A stretch of 64,000 bases of DNA from Streptomyces sp. NBC_01283 (GTDB taxonomy: Bacteria; Actinomycetota; Actinomycetes; Streptomycetales; Streptomycetaceae): assembly GCF_041435335.1 (NCBI RefSeq), contig NZ_CP108430.1:930001-994000 (forward strand), read 5' to 3'. The notes beneath the pieces were generated by a model. The model searched no databases and was not told the origin of the DNA. It saw only the letters and a program-made list of their open reading frames with translations. Every line of letters begins with the position of its first letter. The first letter of the stretch is position 1. Positions 16,738 to 23,533 of the stretch are shown here, piece by piece. Both the position numbers and the translations under genes were made by a program.

Positions 16738-16772
16738 AAGCCCCGGTCCCTCGTGAGGGACCGGGGCTTTTT
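16738..16772 (+). terminator. Intrinsic terminator of the tRNA-like gene
   Basis: AGCCCCGGTCCC (16739-16750) pairs with GGGACCGGGGCT (16757-16768) around a six-base loop and is followed by five Ts (16768-16772). It starts only seven bases after the discriminator base, so the RNA is monocistronic. Confidence 0.9.
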
Positions 16773-16796
16773 CGTGCTGCCCCGCCACCAACGGCC

Positions 16797-17669
16797 TTAC
16801 CCGGACCGCGCCAGGTGAGCGGCGGCCGACTCCGCGAACAGGCGCACCGCCGGGTGCCAGCGGCGGGCCTGAGGCCCTGTCAGCACGAGGCGGCGGGACA
16901 TCTCGGGCTTCAGCGGAAGCAGGACCAGATCGGGTGGGAGCTGGGAGCGGGAGACCTCGGACAGGACGGTCACGCCGATGCCCGCCTGCACCATGCTGAT
17001 CAGCGTCGCCAGGTCACGCACGCGGCGGTTGGGCGTGAAGGGCAGCCCGGCCCGCGTGTGGATCGTACGGATGCGGGCCTCGCAGCTGTCGGGCGATATC
17101 AGGAACTGGTCGTCCGCCAACTCCCCGATGTCCACGTGTGATTGGTCCGCCAGGGGGTGGTCCTTGGGCAGCACGGCCCGGTAGTGGTCCTCGGCCAGGT
17201 GGATGCCGGTCCCGGGCGGCGGGTCGATCAGGACGGCCGCGTCGGCCACACCCTCCGCCAGCCAGGCGGACACCTCCGCACTGTCACCCTCGAACGCCCT
17301 CACCGTCAGCCGGGGTTGGTCATCGGCCCAGTACCGGAGCAGGGCCGGGAGCAGCCCCCGGCAGACCGTCGGAGTGCAGGCCAGCCGTACGGTGCCGGTC
17401 AGTTCCCCGGCGGCCTCGGCCGCGATCTCTTCCACGGATCGGGCTGCCGACAGGGCGGCGCGGGCGTGCGGCAGGACCCGCTCACCCAGCGCCGTGGTCC
17501 GTACCGGCGTGGCGCGGATCAGCAGCGGAGCCGCCAGCTCGCGTTCGAGGGAGGCGACGGCGTGCGACACCGCGGACTGGCTCATGCCCAGCTCATCGGC
17601 GGCAGCACTGAAGCCGCCCACCTCGACCACGGCGAGGAACGCCCTCAGCTGGGGAAGATTCACGGTCAT
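16797..17669 (-). CDS. LysR-family transcriptional regulator
   Basis: A 290-residue LysR regulator. The N-terminal winged HTH is clear: LRAFLAVVEVGGFSAAADELGMSQSAVSHAVASLER at residues 8-43. A two-lobed effector-binding domain follows (TGTVRLACTP start, AVLPKDHPLA, MVQAGIGVTVL). It is divergent from a tautomerase gene, the classic LysR/target layout. The intergenic CATAG-AG-CTATG dyad near its own start is a candidate site. The inducer is unknown. Confidence 0.92.
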   Translation of the reverse strand: MTVNLPQLRAFLAVVEVGGFSAAADELGMSQSAVSHAVASLERELAAPLLIRATPVRTTALGERVLPHARAALSAARSVEEIAAEAAGELTGTVRLACTPTVCRGLLPALLRYWADDQPRLTVRAFEGDSAEVSAWLAEGVADAAVLIDPPPGTGIHLAEDHYRAVLPKDHPLADQSHVDIGELADDQFLISPDSCEARIRTIHTRAGLPFTPNRRVRDLATLISMVQAGIGVTVLSEVSRSQLPPDLVLLPLKPEMSRRLVLTGPQARRWHPAVRLFAESAAAHLARSG

Positions 17670-17679
17670 GCGGTGGCCT

Positions 17680-17691
17680 CATAGAGCTATG
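17680..17691. promoter_or_regulatory. Dyad in LysR/tautomerase intergenic region
   Basis: CATAG (17680-17684) and CTATG (17687-17691) form a 5-bp inverted repeat eleven bases upstream of the LysR start codon, in an AT-richer patch. It is a plausible LysR half-site pair; short dyads arise by chance, so confidence is low. Confidence 0.35.
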
Positions 17692-17806
17692 ACGTAGGTG
17701 CGTTGGATCCATCGTCGCAGGTCGGCGAGGCTTGCCGAGTGCCGCCGCCCCGGTCGGCACCCACCGAGCGCGTACCAGTCCATAGCAGCGTGTACCGAGG
17801 AGAGCC

Positions 17807-18205
17807 ATGCCGTACATCCGTGTCACCGTCACCGACGCCGACCTTCCCACCGCCACGCAGCGCACCCTGGCCGAGGGCCTCACCGGCCTCGCGGTCTCGG
17901 CCCTCGGCAAGGCCCGTGCGCGCACCATCGTCCACATCGACCTCGTGCCGGCCGACCGGTACTTCGTCGACGGCAAGCCCCTGACCGGCGGGCTCGACGC
18001 ACATGTCGAGGTCAGCATCACCCTGGGCACCAGCAGCGCCGCGGAGAAGGCGGCGTTCATCGCCGCGGCCGATCAGTTGCTGACGGAACTCCTCGGGCCG
18101 CTCGCCCGGTGCGGGGTCGCGCTGCACGAACTGCACCCCGAGAGCTACGGCTACAACGGGGTGACCCAGTTCGACTACTACCGGCGGGCCGCATCGGCCG
18201 CCTGA
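17807..18205 (+). CDS. 4-oxalocrotonate-tautomerase-fold protein
   Basis: A 132-residue protein beginning MPYIRVTVTDADLP. The proline exposed after Met removal is the catalytic base of the tautomerase superfamily. Length matches double-length or MIF-like members rather than the 62-residue 4-OT. A GAGGAGAG RBS precedes the ATG. It is divergent from the LysR gene, its likely regulator, and its 3' end overlaps the convergent P450 gene by 28 bp. It probably isomerises a small keto/enol acid; the substrate is not identifiable. Confidence 0.82.
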   Translation: MPYIRVTVTDADLPTATQRTLAEGLTGLAVSALGKARARTIVHIDLVPADRYFVDGKPLTGGLDAHVEVSITLGTSSAAEKAAFIAAADQLLTELLGPLARCGVALHELHPESYGYNGVTQFDYYRRAASAA

Positions 18206-19482
18206 TCGCCCAGTACCGCGGGGGTCGGGCCGTCGGGCCGGACGGTGATGCTGTAAGCGGCCCCGTCCGGGATGGAGCGGAAGCGCGGGGTGTGGGCGGG
18301 CAGCAGGTGTTCGAGGAGGACGGTCGACTCCCGAAGGGCGAACTGCAGGCCCAGGCAGGCCCGGGGTCCGATGCCGAACGGGAAGTAGCTCCCCGGGTGG
18401 ACGGGGCGTCGCCCTGAAACCGTGAAGCGCGTCAGGTCGAAACGGCTTGGGTCGTCCCAGAGTTGGGGGTCCCGGTGGGTCAGATAGGGGCAGACCAGCA
18501 CGTCGGTGCCCGCTTCGATCTCGTACCCGGCGAGGATGTCGTCCTCCGCGGCGCTGCGCGGCAGGATCCAGGCGGACGGGTAGAACCGCAGCGCCTCATG
18601 GACGAGCGCCTGGATGGCAAGCCGTCGCTCCGGCGATCCGTCGGCGCCCGCGGCGAGTGCCTGTTCCCGCGCCTCCGGGTTGCGGTCCAGCAGGAGGTAG
18701 AGCCAGGTCAGGGTGGTGGCCGTGGTCTCGTGCCCGGCGACGAGCAGGGTGACGAGCTCGTCCCGGATCAGCCCGTCGGTGTACTCGGGGCGTGTCTCGG
18801 CCGCGTCGAGCAGGACGTGCAGCAGGCCGGGGCCGTCGGGTCCGGCCTCCTTGTCCCGCGCGGCGGCGATGGCGTGGCCGGCCAGCGCGTCGATGACGGC
18901 CAGGTCGGCGGCGACCGTCCCCTCGGGCGCGGTGCTGTCGGCGGGCAGGCTGGGCAGGGCGGCCACCACGGCGGGCACGGCGGCCAGTTCACGCTCCGTC
19001 GCCGGGTCGAGCGGATGCCCCGTGAGGGATCGCCAGATGGTGTCCAGGGCGAAGCGGCGCATCTCCTCGCCGACGTCGAAGACCTGCCCGGTGCGGGCGT
19101 ACTCGGCCCAGCGTGCCGCCGAGGTCCGGGCGGCCTCGGTGATCCGCTGCTCGTAACGGCGCATGCCCCGGCCGGTGAACTGGGACTGCAGCAGCCGCCG
19201 TTGACGCTGCCAGGCCTCGCCCGTCGCGGCCAGGACCCCGTCGCCGATCAGCAGCCGGGCGCGGTGGGAACGCTTCACGTACCGGCCGGGATGGAGCGCG
19301 AGCACGTGCTGCACGGCCACGGGGTCGGTGACCAGGACGGTCGGGCGCGGGCCGAGCCGGAAGGCGGCGACGCCGCCGAGCTGTTCGCGCGCCTGGGTGA
19401 GGAGGTCGATGATGTCCCCTCCCCCGGCCTGCCACTGTCCGACGAGGGCAGGGTCCAACTCGGGTACGGCGTGGGTGGCCAC
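18178..19482 (-). CDS. Cytochrome P450 associated with the 2-methylisoborneol locus
   Basis: A 434-residue soluble P450. The I-helix oxygen motif is VAGHETTATT, the K-helix is EALR, and the haem-thiolate loop is FPFGIGPRACLG. GTG 19482 is chosen for the AGGAG seven bases before it. The protein follows the MIB genes on the same strand, but a hairpin terminator and its own promoter-like sequence separate them. Some actinomycete MIB clusters include a P450, so oxidation of a MIB-related terpene is possible. It overlaps the convergent tautomerase gene at its 3' end. Confidence 0.9.
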   Translation of the reverse strand: MATHAVPELDPALVGQWQAGGGDIIDLLTQAREQLGGVAAFRLGPRPTVLVTDPVAVQHVLALHPGRYVKRSHRARLLIGDGVLAATGEAWQRQRRLLQSQFTGRGMRRYEQRITEAARTSAARWAEYARTGQVFDVGEEMRRFALDTIWRSLTGHPLDPATERELAAVPAVVAALPSLPADSTAPEGTVAADLAVIDALAGHAIAAARDKEAGPDGPGLLHVLLDAAETRPEYTDGLIRDELVTLLVAGHETTATTLTWLYLLLDRNPEAREQALAAGADGSPERRLAIQALVHEALRFYPSAWILPRSAAEDDILAGYEIEAGTDVLVCPYLTHRDPQLWDDPSRFDLTRFTVSGRRPVHPGSYFPFGIGPRACLGLQFALRESTVLLEHLLPAHTPRFRSIPDGAAYSITVRPDGPTPAVLGDQAADAARR

Positions 19483-19537
19483 GGGGGTGCTCCTGATCGG
19501 CGGCTGTACGTCGACATGGACGGGGTGGGCGTCACGC

Positions 19538-19565
19538 ACTGTAGGGGAGCGGGAGCGGCACGCAA
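19538..19565 (-). promoter_or_regulatory. Promoter of the P450 gene
   Basis: On the minus strand TTGCGT (19565-19560) and TACAGT (19543-19538) are separated by 16 bp, close to the vegetative consensus. Transcription would start about 50 bases before GTG 19482. Confidence 0.5.
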
Positions 19566-19586
19566 CAGGGCGCCTCAGCAATGCAC

Positions 19587-19598
19587 TTGGCGCGCCAA
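19587..19598. promoter_or_regulatory. Perfect 12-bp palindrome upstream of the P450 promoter
   Basis: TTGGCGCGCCAA lies just upstream of the P450 -35. Its half-site equals that of TTGGCG-G-CGCCAA before katA. It could be an activator or repressor site. Confidence 0.4.
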
Positions 19599-19599
19599 A

Positions 19600-19633
19600 G
19601 GGGCCGGGCCGCCGGATGGCGGGCCCGGCCCTC
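19600..19633 (-). terminator. Hairpin after the MIB operon
   Basis: A GC-rich stem with a GGAT loop and one bulged base, about 13 bp, lies 24 bp beyond the stop of the methyltransferase gene. It would end the cnb-tpc-mtf transcript before the P450. Confidence 0.6.
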
Positions 19634-19656
19634 CCGTCGGACGAGGACAGACGTGG

Positions 19657-20541
19657 TCAGACGCGGTCGGCCGCGATCAGGACGTACTGGAACGAGCCGT
19701 CCTTGTACGAGTTGATGAAGGCCTCCTCGATGCCGGTGACCAGCGAGGACGTGGCCCGCAGCTCCCAGTACGGCAGGGTCGCGGGCGTCAGGTCGATGAC
19801 GGCCTGCGGCACGAGACGGTTGTCGGCCATGGCCCGCAGATATTCGCGGCGGGAGTGGATGTTGCACTCGAAGTGCGCGTTGATCTGCGAGACCCACTTC
19901 GACGGCTGGCCGTACCGAGGGTTCCAGCAGCCGGTGATGGTCACATAGCGGCCGCCGACCTCCAGGATGCGTGAGTGCTCTCCGAAGAGGTCGTGCAGGT
20001 CGACGTACATGCTCGACTCGTTGTTCCACGAGCCGACCGCCTGCCCGGTCTCGAAGGGCATGTCGAGCATGTTGCACACGCGGGCGCGCACGTGGTCCTG
20101 GATGCGGAGTTCCTGGGCACGCTGGTTGGCGAACTCGGCCTGCTTGGCCGACAGGGTGAGGCCCTCGACCGTGCAGCCGAACCGCTGGTGGGCCATCACC
20201 ATCGAGCCGCCCCGGCCGCAGCCGGCGTCCACGAGCGTGTCGTCGCGCCCGATGGAGCCGAGGTTGTCCAGGAGCACTTCGGCCTGTGCCGACTCCAGGC
20301 GGTGGAGCTCGGTGATCAGCTTCTTCTCGTGCTCGCTGTCGTCGACATCCCCCAGGGCGGCGTGGTCGACGTCCCCGATGCCGTAGTGGTGGTGGTAGAG
20401 CCCGTCGACGTCGCCGAGGCGCAGGTTCACGGGCCTCGCCTCGTTGTTCCAGTAGCGCGCGATGTCGCCCTGGTAGGGCGTCGCCGGGGCGGGGACGAAC
20501 GCGGAGGCACCGCTGACGGTGGGGATTTCAGTGCTGGTCAC
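19657..20541 (-). CDS. mtf: Geranyl diphosphate 2-C-methyltransferase
   Basis: A 294-residue SAM-dependent enzyme that methylates C2 of geranyl diphosphate to 2-methyl-GPP, the first dedicated step to 2-methylisoborneol. The SAM motif is VDAGCGRGGSM (about residue 120), after the N-terminal DIARYWNNEARPVNLRLGDVDGLYHHHYG segment typical of this group. GTG 20541 follows an AAGGACGGA RBS. It starts 14 bp downstream of the MIB synthase stop, in the conserved actinomycete order cnb, tpc, mtf. Confidence 0.92.
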   Translation of the reverse strand: MTSTEIPTVSGASAFVPAPATPYQGDIARYWNNEARPVNLRLGDVDGLYHHHYGIGDVDHAALGDVDDSEHEKKLITELHRLESAQAEVLLDNLGSIGRDDTLVDAGCGRGGSMVMAHQRFGCTVEGLTLSAKQAEFANQRAQELRIQDHVRARVCNMLDMPFETGQAVGSWNNESSMYVDLHDLFGEHSRILEVGGRYVTITGCWNPRYGQPSKWVSQINAHFECNIHSRREYLRAMADNRLVPQAVIDLTPATLPYWELRATSSLVTGIEEAFINSYKDGSFQYVLIAADRV

Positions 20542-20555
20542 AGTGGATTCCGTCC

Positions 20556-21707
20556 TTACCAGAAATCGGGCAGGCTGTAGCGGTAGGTGTTGGTCTGGTG
20601 CCAGTAGTGGTTGCCGTCGACCCATACGGCGACGCCCTTGAGGAAGCGCAGCACGCTGGGGACGGGGCAGGCGGTGGCGAGGGCCGTTGCCTCGGCCTCA
20701 AAGTCCCGCATGAGGTCGTTGTGGACCTCGACCGCCTTCAGATAGCCCTCGCGGTCGGAGACCTTCTCGCGATCGGCGATCACCACGGGCAAATTCAAGT
20801 GCCGCCCGGGACTGGCGAGTTCCTTGGTGTACGAGTACAGGTCGTTGACGATGGTGCTGGCGTTCCCGGCGAGCGCGAGCACCCGCTGCATGTCGGGCCG
20901 GGCATGCAGGTCCGTCGGCAGTTCGTAGCCGCCGATGCTGTCGGTGATGGCGGGGCACGGCCGGAAGTTGTTGAACTGCCGCATCGCCAGGTACTCCCAC
21001 ACCTCAGGGGTGTGGTCCGTCTGGGCCCAGGCGGCCTCGGCGAGATACCCCAGGTGCAGCCGCGCCATGTCGTGCCGGAAGCGGTCGGCCTGGGAGGGGG
21101 TGGCCTGCTGGACGAAGTACTCCATCGCGGAGCGGTAGGCGCGGCGCGGGGCATCCGCGTGCAGCGACTCCGCCCATTGCGGCTGGTATTCCTTCGTGAC
21201 GTGCAGGGGGTCGAGGGCGGTGTGCGCGAGGAGGAGACGTCCCCCGAGGCCGATGGGTGAGCCGCCGTGGTCCTCGCAGTAACAGTCGTCGACCGCGTTC
21301 TCGGCGACCATGAGCCGGGTGGCGACCATCAGGTGGTCGGTGGTCGGGGCGTCCGGGTGGCAGGCGACCATGTAGCGCCCGACGGAGAATCCGTCGAACT
21401 GACCCTCCCACTCGTCGGGGAACAGCTCGACCTCGTCCACCGCCCAGTCCTTGATCCTGCGGCTGACCTCCTCGACCCGCGCGGGGTCGGGCTCCGGGAC
21501 GGGGTGGTAGTAGAGGCCCGGGATGTGCAGGGCCTCCGCGGGAGCCGCGGGTGCCTCGGCTGCCGGAGGTGCCTGCGGTTCTCGCGGCTCCGGCAGCTCC
21601 ACGCGTCGGCCCAGGTGCAGGCCCGCCGTGCCCAGACCGCTGGGGCCGCGAAGGATGCGTTCCAGTGCGGGGCTCGGCTGCAGAGGGGAAGACCCGGGTT
21701 CGGGCAT
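20556..21707 (-). CDS. tpc: 2-methylisoborneol synthase (terpene cyclase)
   Basis: A 383-residue class I terpene cyclase converting 2-methyl-GPP to the earthy odorant 2-methylisoborneol. The metal-binding acidic motif is VDDCYCED (about residue 140), and the NSE-type motif is NDLYSYTKE. The first 65 residues are proline/alanine-rich and disordered but contain a conserved-looking ALERILRGPSGLGTAGLHL block. In 2-MIB encapsulin systems this N-terminal extension is the cargo-loading domain. AAGGAGCGACGG precedes the ATG. The frame stays open far upstream, but only as the shadow of cnb. Confidence 0.93.
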   Translation of the reverse strand: MPEPGSSPLQPSPALERILRGPSGLGTAGLHLGRRVELPEPREPQAPPAAEAPAAPAEALHIPGLYYHPVPEPDPARVEEVSRRIKDWAVDEVELFPDEWEGQFDGFSVGRYMVACHPDAPTTDHLMVATRLMVAENAVDDCYCEDHGGSPIGLGGRLLLAHTALDPLHVTKEYQPQWAESLHADAPRRAYRSAMEYFVQQATPSQADRFRHDMARLHLGYLAEAAWAQTDHTPEVWEYLAMRQFNNFRPCPAITDSIGGYELPTDLHARPDMQRVLALAGNASTIVNDLYSYTKELASPGRHLNLPVVIADREKVSDREGYLKAVEVHNDLMRDFEAEATALATACPVPSVLRFLKGVAVWVDGNHYWHQTNTYRYSLPDFW

Positions 21708-21805
21708 CCGTCGCTCCTTGGTGAGAGGGGTGTGCTGTCCCGGATCCGGGCATGGAGGCCCGGCCCGGGGGCGATCCGGGCTGTCATGGCCGTACGACGG
21801 ATCCT

Positions 21806-23218
21806 CTAGGCGGACCTGCGGGCGATCTGCACGTTCTCCAGCACGCCGAGGGCGTTGGGCACCAGGATGGCGGCGGAGTAGTAGGTGCTGACCAGGTACG
21901 AGGTGATCGCCTGCTCGTTGATGCCCATGAAGCGCACCGAGAGGCCCGGCTCGTACTCGTCCGGCAGCCCGGTCTGATGCAGACCGATGACGCCTTGGTT
22001 GTCCTCGCCGATACGCATGGCGAGGATCGAGCTGGTCTGTTCCTTGGTGATGGGGATCTTGTTGCAGGGCAGGATCGGTACACCGCGCCACGCCGGTGCC
22101 TGCTGCCCGCCGAGGTCGACGTGATCGGGGTAGATCCCGCGGGCGTTGAGCTCGCGCCCGATGGCGGCGATCGTCCTGGGGTGGGCGAGGAAGAGCTTGG
22201 TGCCACGGCGGCGGCAGAGCAGCTCGTCGAGGTCGTCCGGGGTGGGCGGTCCCGAGTGGGGCTGGATCCGCTGCTTGAAGTCGGCGTTGTGGAGCAGGCC
22301 GAATTCCCGGTTGTTGATGAGCTCGTGCTCCTGGCGCTCGCGCAGCGCCTCGATGGTGAGCCTGAGTTGCTCCTCCAGCTGGTTCATCGGCCCGTTGTAG
22401 AGGTCGGTGACCCTCGTGTGGACCCGCAGAATCGTCTGGGCGGCTGAGAGTTCGTACTCGCGCGGCTTGAGTTCGTAGTCGACGAAGGCGCCGGGCAGTG
22501 CGACCTCGCCCGTATGGCCGGCCGACATCGCGATCTCGGCCTCGCCGTGCTTGTTCTGGCGTTGCCTCGGGATGCGGCTGAACTCGTCGAGGTGCGACCG
22601 CAGGTTCGGGGCCGTGGACAGCACGGCGTCGAAGTCGGCGCGGGACAGGGTGAGCAGCGTGCCGGCGGTCTCGGCGGTCGCGGTGGAGTCCCATCTGGCA
22701 TCGGTGTCCAGAAGTGCGCTCTCCCCGAACCGGTCGCCGTCGGCGAGCACGGCGACGCCGACCTCGTCTCCGTACGGGCCCACGGATTTCTGGTTGATCC
22801 TGCCGTGGGCGATCAGGTGGAGCTCGTCGGCAGGGGTGCCGCGCTCGGCGAGCACCTCTCCGGCCCGGAAGTCGCGCTGGACGCACCGGCCGGCGATCGC
22901 GGTCAGCACCTCCACGTCGTCGAAGCCTCGCAGCAGGGCCAGTTCGCCGAGTTCCCGGGGGATCACACGGACGTCGCCGCCGTCCTGGACGAATTCGATG
23001 CGCCCGTCTCCGACGGTGTAGCTGAGCCGGCGGTTCACCCGGTAGGCGCCGCCCTTGGTCTCCACCCACGGGAGCATCTTCAGCAGCCAGCGGGAGGTGA
23101 TCTCCTGCATCTGCGGGGCGGATTTGGTCGTGTGGGCGAGGTTGCGGGCAGCCGCGGTGCTCAGGCTGGACTGCCGGGGTGGCTCCAGCTGTACTTCCGG
23201 GCCGGTCTCAACGGTCAT
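21806..23218 (-). CDS. cnb: Family 2B encapsulin shell protein with cyclic-nucleotide-binding domain (EshA-like)
   Basis: A 470-residue protein long annotated as a Crp/EshA-like nucleotide-binding protein. It is now understood as an HK97-fold encapsulin shell subunit with an inserted cNMP-binding domain. The inserted domain spans about residues 95-210 ([33 protein letters not shown]). The flanking parts are shell: the N-arm [20 protein letters not shown] and C-terminal [23 protein letters not shown]. The gene precedes the MIB synthase by 98 bp, so shell and cargo are co-expressed. The compartment would sequester the terpene cyclase; ligand control is suggested by the insert but not shown here. 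Confidence 0.9.
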   Translation of the reverse strand: MTVETGPEVQLEPPRQSSLSTAAARNLAHTTKSAPQMQEITSRWLLKMLPWVETKGGAYRVNRRLSYTVGDGRIEFVQDGGDVRVIPRELGELALLRGFDDVEVLTAIAGRCVQRDFRAGEVLAERGTPADELHLIAHGRINQKSVGPYGDEVGVAVLADGDRFGESALLDTDARWDSTATAETAGTLLTLSRADFDAVLSTAPNLRSHLDEFSRIPRQRQNKHGEAEIAMSAGHTGEVALPGAFVDYELKPREYELSAAQTILRVHTRVTDLYNGPMNQLEEQLRLTIEALRERQEHELINNREFGLLHNADFKQRIQPHSGPPTPDDLDELLCRRRGTKLFLAHPRTIAAIGRELNARGIYPDHVDLGGQQAPAWRGVPILPCNKIPITKEQTSSILAMRIGEDNQGVIGLHQTGLPDEYEPGLSVRFMGINEQAITSYLVSTYYSAAILVPNALGVLENVQIARRSA

Positions 23219-23533
23219 CGGGCGAGCTCTCCTTCGCAGGGGTCTTGACCGGCCTGGGCGCACCAACCGGAGATGGCGGAACCAGAGGCGAATCACGTGG
23301 ATTTCGTCCAGATCCACGAACCATTTAACGGCCGTTGCGCCCTGCTCGCCCGATAAGCCCCTCGGCAGCACTCGAAGCGGTGATCTTGCTTGGCGGGGGG
23401 TTTATCCGAACAACCCACTGGGTTCTGGCCACCCCTGGCCGAGAGACCACACGCCCCGCCCGCTCAGGCCACAGCCATGAGCGAGCGGGGCGCGTATACG
23501 CATGAGGTACTGAAGGTCAGGAGAGGCGGGAGG
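23219..23533. promoter_or_regulatory. 315-bp promoter region of the MIB operon
   Basis: No gene is supported here. CGTGGAT (23296-23302) and ATCCACG (23312-23318) form a 7-bp inverted repeat about 80 bp upstream of cnb, next to an AT-rich CCATTTAAC. This is the best operator candidate for the operon. Confidence 0.45.

Noticed and set aside
16621..16776. Known structured RNA such as 6C RNA, SRP RNA or a riboswitch
   Set aside because: No C-run hairpins, no SRP apical loop and no ligand-core motif are visible. The cloverleaf with tRNA invariant positions explains the sequence better, and the downstream gene is on the opposite strand.
17138..17684. Two plus-strand frames opposite LysR
   Set aside because: Composition is typical of antisense high-GC frames. 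The LysR domain is clear on the other strand.
20556..23069. An 837-codon frame that would fuse the MIB synthase to upstream sequence
   Set aside because: The upstream part is arginine-rich shadow of cnb. The synthase has its own ATG with a strong RBS at 21707.
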